Source: Microbacterium sp. AK009 (GTDB taxonomy: Bacteria > Actinomycetota > Actinomycetes > Actinomycetales > Microbacteriaceae). Taken from it: a stretch of DNA of 64,000 bases. Position numbers and translations under genes: made by a program. The notes under the pieces were generated by a model. The model saw only the letters and a list, made by a program, of their open reading frames with translations, made no database searches and was not told the origin of the DNA. Location: positions 479,605-543,604 of the forward strand of contig NZ_JACCCG010000001.1 in NCBI RefSeq assembly GCF_013410955.1, read 5' to 3'. Shown here piece after piece: positions 25,275 through 36,071 of this stretch (its first letter is position 1; the number at the start of each line of letters is the position of its first letter).

Positions 25275-26594
25275 TCAACCCACCTGGGCGCGGGAGTCGG
25301 CCCACGCGGTGTTCAGCTCTGCGAAGTACGACTCCTTGTCGCCGTCGGCGGCGCCTCGGGCGATGTCCACGAGCTTCTGGCGGTAGATGTTGCCGTAGAG
25401 GTCGATCTGCGCGCCATCGGCGATGTCGTTGAGAAGCGACTCCTCACCGGCCGGGGCGGGGCTGAGTTCGAGCAGCTCGACGCCCTCTTCCTCCAGCCCG
25501 GCGAGGTTCGACGGCAGCGGGTCGGCGGACAGCGCCGAAACCATGCCCTGCGTCTCGGTGAAGCCCGACTCCTCGAGGAGGAAGTCGATCCAGGCCTTCG
25601 CCGCGGCCTTCACGTCGGAGTTGACGTTGATGCCGAGGTTGTAGTCGCCGCCGACCATGGCGTACTGGGTGCCGTCGGACGCGGTGGCGGGGAAGGTCAT
25701 GTAGCCCACGACGTCCGCGGACTCGCCGTTGTCTTCCGCGGCGGCCTGCAGCTGTGAGATCGCCCACGAGCCGAGGCCCATCACGCCGATCTTGCCGGTG
25801 GCGAAGTCGACCTTCGACTGCTCCCAGTTGGTGGTGAGCGGGTCGTCTTCGGTGTACCCGCCGGCGACGGCATCGAAGATGAGAGAGTCGATGGCGTAGA
25901 TGTCGGTGCCCTCCGTCCAGGGCGCGTCGTCCGTGGTCATCGCGTTCATCGCGTCGGCATCGCCGCTCGGGGCGCCGACGTTGCTGGTCCACTGGCTGAG
26001 CGGCCAGCCGTCCTTGTAGTTGGTGTACATCGGGATGGCGTCGGTGTTCTCCTCGATCGCCTGCAGCGCCGCGAGGAACTCCTCCTCGGTCTTGGGCACC
26101 TCGGCGACGCCCGCCTCTTCGAAGACCGCGGTGTTGTAGACCAGGCCGTTGGCATTGCCGCCGAGGGCCAGGCCGTACTGCACCCCGTCGTAGCTCTTGG
26201 GGGCGAGAAAGCGGTAGGTGCCCTCGAGGTCGTCGGTCTGGCCGAGCGGCTCGAAGTAGTCGACGAACTGGTCGGGCTGCACGCTGTTGGGGATTCCGAG
26301 CACGTCGCCGTAGCTTTCCGTCGACAGGCGGGTGCGCATCTCGCCTTCGTAGTCGGTGATGCCCTCGAAGGTGACCGAGGCGTCGGGGTACATCTCGGTG
26401 AACTGCTCGGCGTACGCCTCGAAGGTGCCGTCCTGCACCAGGTCGGTGCGCCAGGTCACGAAGGTCACCTCGCCCTGCACCTCGCCGTCGATGGTGTTGT
26501 CGGGGTCGTCGGCCCCTGTGCCACCCGCGCAGCCGGCCAGTGCCAGTGCGCTCACCATCCCGAGGGAGGTGATCGCAATCATCTTGCGCCTCAT
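25275..26594 (-). CDS. Sugar-binding lipoprotein (extracellular solute-binding, family 1)
   Basis: A 439-residue solute-binding protein with a lipoprotein signal ending in LALAGCAGG. The mature protein shows the family 1 pattern (VTFVTWRTDLVQDGTFEAYAEQF). ATG 26594 is preferred because AAGGAG precedes it with 6-nt spacing; a second ATG two codons upstream would overlap the ribosome site. It is first in the mannoside operon and would deliver manno-oligosaccharides or related glycosides to the two permeases; the ligand is inferred from the GH2 and GH113-like genes. Confidence 0.9.
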   Translation of the reverse strand: MRRKMIAITSLGMVSALALAGCAGGTGADDPDNTIDGEVQGEVTFVTWRTDLVQDGTFEAYAEQFTEMYPDASVTFEGITDYEGEMRTRLSTESYGDVLGIPNSVQPDQFVDYFEPLGQTDDLEGTYRFLAPKSYDGVQYGLALGGNANGLVYNTAVFEEAGVAEVPKTEEEFLAALQAIEENTDAIPMYTNYKDGWPLSQWTSNVGAPSGDADAMNAMTTDDAPWTEGTDIYAIDSLIFDAVAGGYTEDDPLTTNWEQSKVDFATGKIGVMGLGSWAISQLQAAAEDNGESADVVGYMTFPATASDGTQYAMVGGDYNLGINVNSDVKAAAKAWIDFLLEESGFTETQGMVSALSADPLPSNLAGLEEEGVELLELSPAPAGEESLLNDIADGAQIDLYGNIYRQKLVDIARGAADGDKESYFAELNTAWADSRAQVG

Positions 26595-26674
26595 GTGCAT
26601 CTCCTTTGCAGATTCACCGTTGATCCGTCCGTGCGGCCGCGACCTCGCGGCGTCTCGTAGACCATAAGGCGCAA

Positions 26675-26823
26675 TGTCCGACGTTGACAAGGTCGGAGAC
26701 AAAGCCTGTCCGGGCTTGACCGATCGGATGAAACCTGGTCAGACTGTGCCTGACCGGGGCTTTTCATATGGCATCCGGCTTTCAAGGAGATTGAGATGTC
26801 CGATTTCATGTCTACGTCAGACA
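26675..26823. promoter_or_regulatory. Paired LacI-type operators TGTC-N7-GACA
   Basis: Two 15-bp sites share the form TGTC-N7-GACA: 26675-26689 (TGTCCGACGTTGACA) and 26809-26823 (TGTCTACGTCAGACA, whose arms extend to ATGTCT/AGACAT). A third, near match lies at 26707-26721 (ends GACC). The first is 81 bp before the binding-protein start, the second 38 bp before the LacI start. They are likely operators for the divergent LacI repressor, controlling both the operon and its own gene. Confidence 0.65.
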
Positions 26824-26860
26824 TTTGCGGTGACGGCGCGCTTCACGCGGGCGGAAGCCG

Positions 26861-27874
26861 ATGACCACGCAGCGTGCGACCGTCGAGGACGTGGCACGGT
26901 TGGCGCACGTCAGCGCCAAGACCGTGTCGCGGGTCTTCAGTCAGCGCGAGCTCGTCGCCCCCGAGACGGCCGAGCGGGTGCTCGCGGCGGCCAAGCGTCT
27001 GCGCTTCCGCCCCAACGCCCTCGCCCAGGGGCTTCGCCGCGGCGGCAGGACGCGCACCATGGGCCTCATCATCGGTGAGCTCGGCAACCCGTTCTATTAC
27101 AAGGTCGCCTCGGGCATCGAACGCGTGCTGCGCGAAGAGGGGTACGGCCTCGTCCTCGCCACGACCGACGACACCGAGGAGGGGGAGGAGCAGGTCGCCG
27201 AGACTCTGCTCGGTCAGCGCATCGACGCGCTGCTGCTCATCCCGGTCAGTCGCGACCAGGGATACCTCGAGGGGGAGCGGCAGCTCGGCACCGCCGTGGT
27301 CAGCGTCGACCGGCCGGCGCGCAACCTCATCGCCGACTCGGTGGTGCTCGCCAACCGCGCGGGCGTGGCGGATGCGACATCCCGGCTCATCGCCCGCGGC
27401 CACCGCCGCATCGCGTACGTGTGCAATCCGGCCGCGGTCTACTCGCAGGAGGAGCGGCTGGCCGGGCGCCGCGGAGCGCTCGCCGCCGCGGGCATCGACG
27501 ACGCCGCCCGCTGGGAGCTCTTGGCGGATGACCCGACCGAGCCCCCCGAGCGACTGGTCGGTCAGCTGCTCGATGCCGCCGAACCGCCGAGCGCGATCAT
27601 CGCCGGCAACAACCGCATGACGATCGGAGCGCTGCGTGCCCTCCGGGCACGAGGCGACGAGACCACCGCGCTGATCGGGTTCGACGATTTCGACACCGCC
27701 GACCTCATGGGGGTGACCGTGATCTCGTACGACCCGGTCGACCTCGGCCGACAGGCCGCCCGCCTGGCGCTCGAGCGGATCGAGGACCCCACCGGGTTCA
27801 GCCGCCAGATCGAGCTGCCGACGTGGATCGTGGAGCGCGGAACGGGGGAGCGACCGCCGCGCGCGGCGGTCTGA
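26861..27874 (+). CDS. LacI-family transcriptional regulator
   Basis: A 337-residue LacI/GalR repressor. The N-terminal helix-turn-helix is TVEDVARLAHVSAKTVSRVF, followed by the hinge helix RPNALAQGLRRG and a periplasmic-binding-like sensor domain (GLIIGELGNPFYYKVASGIE, ending LIGFDDFDTADLMGVTVISYD). It is divergent from the mannoside import and hydrolysis operon and is its likely repressor, released by an imported sugar. The recognition helix and the candidate sites at 26675-26823 make a testable pair. Confidence 0.9.
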   Translation: MTTQRATVEDVARLAHVSAKTVSRVFSQRELVAPETAERVLAAAKRLRFRPNALAQGLRRGGRTRTMGLIIGELGNPFYYKVASGIERVLREEGYGLVLATTDDTEEGEEQVAETLLGQRIDALLLIPVSRDQGYLEGERQLGTAVVSVDRPARNLIADSVVLANRAGVADATSRLIARGHRRIAYVCNPAAVYSQEERLAGRRGALAAAGIDDAARWELLADDPTEPPERLVGQLLDAAEPPSAIIAGNNRMTIGALRALRARGDETTALIGFDDFDTADLMGVTVISYDPVDLGRQAARLALERIEDPTGFSRQIELPTWIVERGTGERPPRAAV

Positions 27875-27882
27875 CGCGGGGG

Positions 27883-27914
27883 CGTTTCGACTCGCTGCGC
27901 TCGCTCAACGACCG
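27883..27914. repeat. Dispersed repeat, reverse copy (GTCGTTGAGCGAG family)
   Basis: CGTTTCGACTCGCTGCGCTC followed by GCTCAACGACCG, matching the right arm at 18980-19011 with one substitution. It fills the gap between the convergent stops of the LacI gene (27874) and the flavin-protein gene (27922). Confidence 0.85.
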
Positions 27915-27921
27915 ACGGGGC

Positions 27922-28374
27922 TCACGTCCACTGGTCGTTCGCGGCGGAGTCGTACCGGTCGGGCTCGGGTCCGCGCTGGAAGCGACGGCCCGTGATCGAG
28001 GTGGGCGACAGGCGCACCCAGCGGTACTTGAGGGTCGGGATCCAGGGGGTGAGGGGGAGCGCCTCGGCCGCATCGATCTCGCTCTGCAGCTCCAGACGCG
28101 ACGCGATCCCCTTGAGCACCACGCTGGCGGCACCGTCGTCGTCGTACTCGTCGACCTCGAACGCGATGCGGGGGTTAGCCGAGAGCTCCGCGAGCTTCGA
28201 CCCCGGTGCCGTGCGGAACAGCACGTGCGGCCCGTCCGTCACGTAGTTGATGGGGAAGATGTCGGGCTCCCCCTGGATCGACACCGCCAGACGCCCCACC
28301 TGGCCGCGCGCGAGCAGGTTCCAGCACTCGTCCTCGCTGAGACTCCACACGGGGGCTTGGGCGGTGTCATCCAT
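27922..28374 (-). CDS. Pyridoxamine 5'-phosphate oxidase family (PPOX, flavin-binding) protein
   Basis: A 150-residue split-barrel flavin protein. Key segments are WNLLARGQVGRLAVSIQGEPDIFPINYV, VLFRTAPGSKL and AFEVDEYD. Members bind FMN or F420 and reduce or sense small redox substrates. Paralogues of this kind are common in actinobacterial hypoxia or dormancy regulons. It is divergent from the PEP synthase gene, and the shared promoter holds DosR-like boxes, the nearest 60 bp from this start. AGGAG lies about 9 nt before ATG 28374. Confidence 0.85.
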   Translation of the reverse strand: MDDTAQAPVWSLSEDECWNLLARGQVGRLAVSIQGEPDIFPINYVTDGPHVLFRTAPGSKLAELSANPRIAFEVDEYDDDGAASVVLKGIASRLELQSEIDAAEALPLTPWIPTLKYRWVRLSPTSITGRRFQRGPEPDRYDSAANDQWT

Positions 28375-28433
28375 CGTTGGTTCTCCTCGCGTCGGGGTCG
28401 GGAGGAGTCTTTCGGCCGGTCCCGGCCGATGCC

Positions 28434-28483
28434 GGGACATTGGTCCCACGGCATCCGGATGCCGCCTGCGGGACCTTGGACCC
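28434..28483. promoter_or_regulatory. Two DosR/DevR-like boxes
   Basis: Site 1, 28434-28447, reads GGGACATTGGTCCC, a perfect inverted repeat GGGAC-N4-GTCCC. Site 2, 28470-28483, reads GGGACCTTGGACCC, one base from symmetric. Both fit the published mycobacterial DosR pattern GGGACTTNNGNCCC except at position 6. They are 36 bp apart (about 3.5 helical turns) between the divergent PPOX and PEP synthase genes. The regulator itself is not in an adjacent gene. Confidence 0.65.
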
Positions 28484-28549
28484 GGCCGGCCCGCCCTCGT
28501 CCCCCGACACTGACCGTGCACCGGCCGGCGGATGCGGAAAGAGGTCACC

Positions 28550-30940
<2,391 letters not shown>

Positions 30941-30963
30941 GCCGGGCCGATCGCGCCAGGGCG

Positions 30964-31824
30964 TCAGCGCCCCGACGGCACGACGGCGATGGGAGTCGGG
31001 AGGCGGCCGATGAGATCCTGTCCGACCGAGCCGAAGAACCCGCCGGCGAGCACTCCCCGCCCGTGGGTGCCGAGCACGAGGAGCGAGCTGTCGCGCGCGG
31101 CCCTGCTCAGGGCCGACACGGGATTGTCGTGGATGAGGACCGGATCGACCGTGAGGCCGGGAATGTCCCGGTGCAGGCCCTCGACGGCGTCGTGCAGGAG
31201 CTCCTCGTGCTGGGCCCGCACGTCGCGTGGTGGCGATACCGCTGCGGATGCGGCCGCGGGCAGGGTCCGGGTGGGGAGCGGGCCCGACCACGCGTGCAGG
31301 ACCCGGACGGTCTCGCCCGCGGCATCCCCTTCCGCCGCGGCGAACGCCAGCGCCCCGTCGCTCGACGCATCCGCGGCGAGACCGACCGTGACCGGCCCGC
31401 GCGTCTCGGACCACCCGGAGGGGACGACGCAGGTGGGCACCGTTGCCGTCGCACTCACGCGCAGCGACATCCACCCGTGCAAGGCTTCCCGCATCGGGCG
31501 GCCGATGTCGGCGCCGACCACCAGGAGGTCGGCATGGGTCGCGGCTGCCGTCAGTGCGCGGGGCATGCGGCCGTCGATGCGCGCGGTCTCGATGGGAAGC
31601 GACGCATCGGCCGTGCGGAGGCGGCGCTCGGCGCGGGCGAGGTCTCCGTCCGCCCGCGGCTGATCCTGGAGGAACGGGTTGGTGACGATGACGACCTCGA
31701 CGCGGGCCCGACGGCGCAGCGCGCGTTCGGTGACCCAGTCGAGGGCAGCGTCTGCGCCGTCGCCGGCGTCGTAGCCCAGCAGAATGCGTTCCATGGTGAC
31801 CGTCCGTTCGCGTGGTGGAGTCAT
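30964..31824 (-). CDS. Tandem universal stress protein (UspA x2)
   Basis: A 286-residue protein of two UspA domains. Each should bind ATP through G-2x-G-9x-G(S/T): domain 2 ends LLVLGTHGRGVLAGGFFGSVGQDL, which is a good match, while domain 1 (LLVVGADIGRP...) is poorer. ATG 31824 overlaps the stop of the next USP gene upstream (ATGA, 31821-31824); ATG 31794 (MERILLGYDAG) would start exactly at the domain and is a real alternative. It is convergent with the PEP synthase gene and co-transcribed with the second USP gene. Confidence 0.88.
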   Translation of the reverse strand: MTPPRERTVTMERILLGYDAGDGADAALDWVTERALRRRARVEVVIVTNPFLQDQPRADGDLARAERRLRTADASLPIETARIDGRMPRALTAAATHADLLVVGADIGRPMREALHGWMSLRVSATATVPTCVVPSGWSETRGPVTVGLAADASSDGALAFAAAEGDAAGETVRVLHAWSGPLPTRTLPAAASAAVSPPRDVRAQHEELLHDAVEGLHRDIPGLTVDPVLIHDNPVSALSRAARDSSLLVLGTHGRGVLAGGFFGSVGQDLIGRLPTPIAVVPSGR

Positions 31825-32663
31825 CGCACGACCACCGTCGCGGTGGCGAGGCGCAGGAGGACCTGTTGGCTGGTGGATCCGAGGAGGAACCGGGCGAGCC
31901 GGCCGCGGCCGTGTGAACCGATGACGCAGAGCCGCGCCCCGGAGGCGAGCCGATTGACCACCGTCTCGGGTCTCTCGCTGCTCTCCACGACGCGGCGCAC
32001 CTTCACGTCGGGGTACCGGGTGGAGATGCCGGCCATCGATATGCCGAGTGCCTCTTCGGTCAGAGTCTGCATGTTGCGCAGATACCCCTCGGGATACGAC
32101 CGGACGGAGAGGGGGATGGCGATGGGCGACCAGGTGCTCACCGCCGTCAGCGCCTCCCCGGAACGGTCGGCGTCGGCGGCCGCGAACGCGATGGCGGACT
32201 CGGACGCTTCCGAGCCGTCGACTCCGACGACGACGCCCGACCTGCCGGTCAGATCGAGATCGGGCACGACCACGACGGGGCAGTGCGCGCCGGCCGCGAT
32301 ACGCATTCCGTGCGGACCTCGAGCCGGCCGTGACTCGGTACCGCGATAGTCGCTGCCGATCACCAGCAGCGATGCGTCCTCCGAGGCCGCGATCAACCGT
32401 TCGACCGGTCTCCCTCGATCAAGGCGCACCTCGACGGGCACGCCGCGTGCGCGGACGCGCTCGGCGTGGTTACGCAGCACGTCCTCTGTCCACTCCTGCG
32501 CCCAGTCGACCACGAGGTCTTCCTCGCCGACGCCGACGGCGCCGTCGACGACCGAGATCAGCTCGAGCCGATCCCCGCGCTCGGCCGCCCTGTCGACCGC
32601 CCAATCCACGACACGACGCGACACCGCCGCATCCGTGACGGCGACCACCACCTTCTGCTCCAC
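31821..32663 (-). CDS. Tandem universal stress protein (UspA x2)
   Basis: A 280-residue protein with two UspA domains. Domain 1 opens VVVAVTDAAVSRRVVDWAVDRA; domain 2 has the ATP-type motif CVIGSHGRGRLARFLLGSTSQQVL. GTG 32663 is preferred because AAGGAGG lies about 8 nt before it; a further GTG lies 6 codons upstream inside that ribosome site. It is first in a two-gene USP operon. A DosR-like box sits 72 bp before the start. USPs of this tandem type bind nucleotides and mark stress or dormancy responses in Actinobacteria. Confidence 0.88.
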   Translation of the reverse strand: MEQKVVVAVTDAAVSRRVVDWAVDRAAERGDRLELISVVDGAVGVGEEDLVVDWAQEWTEDVLRNHAERVRARGVPVEVRLDRGRPVERLIAASEDASLLVIGSDYRGTESRPARGPHGMRIAAGAHCPVVVVPDLDLTGRSGVVVGVDGSEASESAIAFAAADADRSGEALTAVSTWSPIAIPLSVRSYPEGYLRNMQTLTEEALGISMAGISTRYPDVKVRRVVESSERPETVVNRLASGARLCVIGSHGRGRLARFLLGSTSQQVLLRLATATVVVR

Positions 32664-32734
32664 CTCGCCACCCTCCTTCACGACCCGATCGCGCCGCGCT
32701 GATTCGACCCTCCCGTCACCGCGACGGCGCGGTA

Positions 32735-32748
32735 GGGCCGGAAGTCCC
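32735..32748 (-). promoter_or_regulatory. DosR/DevR-like box upstream of the USP operon
   Basis: Read in the direction of the USP genes the site is GGGACTTCCGGCCC, an exact match to the mycobacterial DosR pattern GGGACTTNNGNCCC. It lies 72 bp before the start at 32663. It is the third such site in 4.3 kb, and all three lie in promoters of a PPOX/PEP synthase/USP cluster. Confidence 0.65.
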
Positions 32749-32814
32749 GGCGAGGGGGACGTGAGACGCTGTCGGCTGCGTATCGGCTCCCGCCCGAATC
32801 GGGGCCCTGCGAAC

Positions 32815-32890
32815 TGGACGCGACGGCGGGAGTCGAACCCGCAACGCTGCCGGTTATGAGCCGGAGCCCGGGACCACCCGGATCGCCGCG
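32815..32890 (-). tRNA. tRNA-like gene, anticodon CAU (Met/Ile2 type), atypical
   Basis: A 76-nt cloverleaf with encoded CCA. The acceptor stem CGCGGCG pairs with CGTCGCG (one G-U), the T arm is GCGGG-TTCGACT-CCCGC, and the anticodon loop is CTCATAA on a CCGG/CCGG stem. The D arm is odd: a short loop without the usual A14, and the first anticodon-stem pair mismatches. The discriminator base is T. It could be a functional unusual CAU tRNA or a decaying copy. The unpaired features lower confidence. It lies alone between the USP operon and the WYL gene. Confidence 0.6.
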
Positions 32891-32946
32891 ATGCCAGCGA
32901 CGCTACGTCACCCCGACGACATCGGCCAGCTCTGTGAAGGAGAGTG

Positions 32947-33960
32947 TCAGGGTGTGACGGAGTGTTGCGCGGACATCGATCGAGCGGGCGGGGCGGGAGC
33001 ATCGAGCGCCCGCAGCATCCGCTCGAGCACCTCGCGCAGTTCGGAGCGCGACGGCTCGGCCAGGTCGGTGGTGTAGTCGACGCCGGCCGGGATCCACGAC
33101 AGTCCGTACATGGTCTCGCGGAAGTCGGCGCCACCGACGGGCCACCGCGTGTGCGCGGCATCCTCTTCGGTCGCTCCCTGCCCCCAGATGCCGAAGTACT
33201 CCTTCATCACGTCGATCGGCAGGTCGATGACGGCGTCGGCTTCGACGGGCTGCCGCGTCCACGAGCGGGCCACGAGGATGAATTCCTCGACCTCCTCGGG
33301 CGTCAGCGGCCGCGGCTCGAACAGCACCCGGGTGTGCTCGACGCGCGCGAGTCGATCCACGCGGAAGGTGCGCCAGTCGTCGCGCTCGAGGTCCCAGCAG
33401 AGCAGATACCAGTGCCGGTCGGCGGGAGCGAGGGCGTGCGGCTCCACCCGCCGGCGCGTCTCGGCGCCGGTCATCGAGGTGTAGTCGAACCGCACCCGCT
33501 CGTGGTCGCGGATCGCGAGCGCCAGCTCGCCGAGCACCTCGCTCGACACCGCCGCGCCCGACTGGATCCCCGCCGGCTGCACGGCGTCGGCCAGCGCCGT
33601 CACCCGGCGCCGGAGCGGTGCGGGCAAGACCTGTTCGAGTTTGGCCAGCGCCGTGAGGGTCGTCTCAGGTCCGCTCACGAGCCGCTGGGATGCCGCGACG
33701 CGCAGCCCGATCGCCATCGCGACGGCCTCCTCGTCGGTGAGGAGGAGCGGCGGCACGGCGCTCCCGGCCTCGAGGCGGTAGCCGCCGGTGATGCCCGGCG
33801 TCGACTCGATGCGGTAGCCGAGGTCGCGGAGGCGCTCGACGTCTCTCCGCACGGTGCGCTCGGTCACGCCCAGCCGCGCAGCGAGCTCCGTGCCGGGCCA
33901 GTGGCGGTGCGTCTGCAGCAGATTCAGCAGGGCGAGCGCGCGCGTCGTTGTGTCGGACAT
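32947..33960 (-). CDS. WYL-domain transcriptional regulator
   Basis: A 337-residue regulator with an N-terminal helix-turn-helix (LAARLGVTERTVRRDVERLRDLGYRIES), a WYL domain (HWYLLCWDLERDDWRTFRVDRL) and a WCX-type C-terminal region. It has a long extra tail around residues 260-337 (EYFGIWGQGATEEDAAHTRW). It is divergent from the DrrAB-type exporter genes 61 bp away, so it is their likely regulator. It resembles the truncated regulator at 1-1009 in the first 300 residues but has no P-loop. Confidence 0.88.
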   Translation of the reverse strand: MSDTTTRALALLNLLQTHRHWPGTELAARLGVTERTVRRDVERLRDLGYRIESTPGITGGYRLEAGSAVPPLLLTDEEAVAMAIGLRVAASQRLVSGPETTLTALAKLEQVLPAPLRRRVTALADAVQPAGIQSGAAVSSEVLGELALAIRDHERVRFDYTSMTGAETRRRVEPHALAPADRHWYLLCWDLERDDWRTFRVDRLARVEHTRVLFEPRPLTPEEVEEFILVARSWTRQPVEADAVIDLPIDVMKEYFGIWGQGATEEDAAHTRWPVGGADFRETMYGLSWIPAGVDYTTDLAEPSRSELREVLERMLRALDAPAPPARSMSAQHSVTP

Positions 33961-34021
33961 GGCTCCATTCTGCCGGCTATCGCGGACAGCACCTGTCCGG
34001 GTTCGCTCCTACCGTCTTTCC

Positions 34022-35085
34022 ATGGCGAACGAACCGATCATCGAAGCGCAGGGTCTCACTAAGCGCTTCACCGTCAAGAAGAAGACCGTGGCGGCGGTCA
34101 CCGACCTCTCGTTCGAGGTGCAGCGCGGCGAACTCGTCGCGTTCCTCGGACCCAATGGCGCCGGCAAATCGACCAGCCTGCGCATGCTCACGACCCTCCT
34201 TCCGCCCACCTCCGGCACCGCGCGGGTCGTCGGTCACGACATCCTCCGCGACCCGGCGGGCGTCCGCGCCCGCATCGGCTACGTCGGCCAGCTCACCAGC
34301 GGCAGCTACTCGCAGCGCGCCCGCGACGAGCTGCTGAGCCAGGGCGCGTTCTACGGAATGGGCCGCGCTGCGGCATCCGCTCGGGCCGACGAGCTCATCG
34401 ACTCGCTCGATCTTGCGGGATCGCGACGCGGACCGTGCAGCAGCTCAGCGGCGGACAGAAGCGGCGGCTCGACATCGCACTCGGGCTCATGCACGCCCCG
34501 CCGCTGATCTTCCTCGATGAGCCCTCCACGGGCCTCGACCCGCAGAGCAGGGCGAATCTGTGGGAGCACATCCTCGACCTGCGCGAACGCTTCGGCACGA
34601 CCATCTTCCTCACCACGCACTACCTCGAAGAAGCCGACCGCTACGCCGAACGCGTCATGGTCATGGACAAGGGACGGGTCATCGCCGACGACACCGCCGC
34701 ACGGCTGAAGGCCGAACTCGCGGGCGATGTGCTGACCCTGGGGTTCAGAACAGCGGATGCCGCCGACCGCGCGCTGCCGCTCCTGTCGGCGCTCAGCGGG
34801 CGCGACGTGCGGCGCGTCGCGCGGAGCGACGCGGCCGATCTGGCCGTGACGGTGCCGGAGGGCGACCTGCTCCTGCCGCGCGCGGTGCGCGAGCTCGACG
34901 CCGCGGGCATCGAGGTGGTGCGCGCGACCGGGGTCCCGCCGACGCTGGACGACGTGTTCCTCAGCCTCACGGGGCGGACGCTCCGCGACGCCGACCAGCC
35001 GGCGGACCACGCAGAGGAGGCGGCCGAGGGCGCCGCCGATGGAGATCAGGCCGCTCAGGCCGCAACCGAAGGAGTGGTGCGATGA
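34022..35085 (+). pseudogene. DrrA-type ABC exporter ATPase interrupted by a frameshift
   Basis: The N-terminal half (from ATG 34022) holds Walker A LGPNGAGKST and reads normally to LDLAG at about 34420. The C-terminal half, with the LSGGQKRRLDIA signature and Walker B LIFLDEP, is in another frame, rejoined as IATRTVQQLSGGQ from 34420 and ending at 35085. One base is missing in the GCGGGA run at 34415-34420; adding one G restores a continuous protein of about 354 residues. The cause may be a true mutation, a sequencing error or slippage. The intact permease overlaps the end (ATGA). Confidence 0.85.
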
Positions 35086-35891
35086 GCACGCAGATCAGTC
35101 AGTCCGTGGCATCCGGTCGTCCTGACACCGTGGTGCGACCGAACGTCGCGCGCGACACGTGGAATGTGCTCGCTCGCGAGCTGCGGCCGACGCTGCGCGA
35201 CCCGTTCACGGTGATCTTCAGCCTCGTGCAGCCGTTGGTGTTCCTGGGGCTCTTCGCGCCGCTGCTGGTGGGGCAGTCGGGCGCGCCGGTGAGTGAGACG
35301 CTCCGCTGGTTCGTGCCCGGGGTGCTCGTGATGATCGTGCTGTTCGGCACGGGGGCGACCGGGTCGAACCTGCAGTACGAGATGATGACCGGCTCGCACG
35401 AGCGGACGCTGGTCGCCCCGATCTCGCGGGCATCGCTGCTCGTCGGGCGGGCGCTGAAGGAGATCGTGCCGATCGTGGCGCAGGCGATCGTCATCGTGCT
35501 GATCGCCCTGCCGTTCGGATTCCCCGTCGACATGGCGGGGATGGTGATCGGGATCGCGCTGCTGGCGGTGTTCGGCGTCGGGCTCGGGTCGCTGTCGTAC
35601 ACCCTCGCGATCAAGACGAAGGGACGTGAGTGGCTCTTCTGGGGTGTGCAGCAGACGCTGATCTTCCCGCTGCTGATCCTCTCGGGGGTGCTGCTGCCGC
35701 TCGACGACGGGCCGGCGTGGATGCGCGCGGTCGCGACGGTCAATCCGATCAACTGGGTCGTGCAGGCCGAGCGGGCGCTGTTCGCCGGCGACCTCGGCGC
35801 ACCGGTGGTGCTCTGGGGGTGGGTCGCGGCGCTCGTGCTGGCGGGTGTCGGGCTCGCGGTCGGGGTGCGCGCGATGCGCAGGAGCGACTGA
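35082..35891 (+). CDS. ABC-2 type exporter permease (DrrB family)
   Basis: A 269-residue membrane protein with six spans of the ABC-2 transporter type (ALPFGFPVDMAGMVIGIALLAV, PLLILSGVLLPLDDGPAWMRAVATVNPINWV). It is the membrane partner of the ATPase at 34022 and overlaps it by ATGA. Together they resemble the daunorubicin-resistance exporter DrrAB, though the substrate here is unknown. If the ATPase frameshift is real, this permease has no dedicated ATPase in the operon. The WYL gene at 32947 is divergent from the pair. Confidence 0.9.
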   Translation: MSTQISQSVASGRPDTVVRPNVARDTWNVLARELRPTLRDPFTVIFSLVQPLVFLGLFAPLLVGQSGAPVSETLRWFVPGVLVMIVLFGTGATGSNLQYEMMTGSHERTLVAPISRASLLVGRALKEIVPIVAQAIVIVLIALPFGFPVDMAGMVIGIALLAVFGVGLGSLSYTLAIKTKGREWLFWGVQQTLIFPLLILSGVLLPLDDGPAWMRAVATVNPINWVVQAERALFAGDLGAPVVLWGWVAALVLAGVGLAVGVRAMRRSD

Positions 35892-35905
35892 GGGGGCGGG
35901 GCTGG

Positions 35906-35985
35906 CCTAACTCCTGCAGAATCGACGGGCGTGGGCTTCTGCGAGGCCGTTCGGGCCTCGCGGCGTCGATTCTGCAGGAGTTAGG
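35906..35985. repeat. Nested inverted repeat (22-bp outer, 8-bp inner arms)
   Basis: Outer arms 35906-35927 and 35964-35985 are perfect reverse complements over 22 bp. Inside, 35941-35948 and 35954-35961 (GCGAGGCC/GGCCTCGC) form a second hairpin with a 5-nt loop. It begins 15 bp after the stop of the DrrB-type gene. It may terminate transcription, and the long perfect arms suggest a mobile palindromic element. Confidence 0.9.
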
Positions 35986-36071
35986 GGCGGGCTGCCCCGC
36001 GGCGCGGCGGGCCGCCCCGCGGCGCGGCGTTGTGCGACAGGCGAGACGTCCGCCCGCACGCCCGGGCCCGC

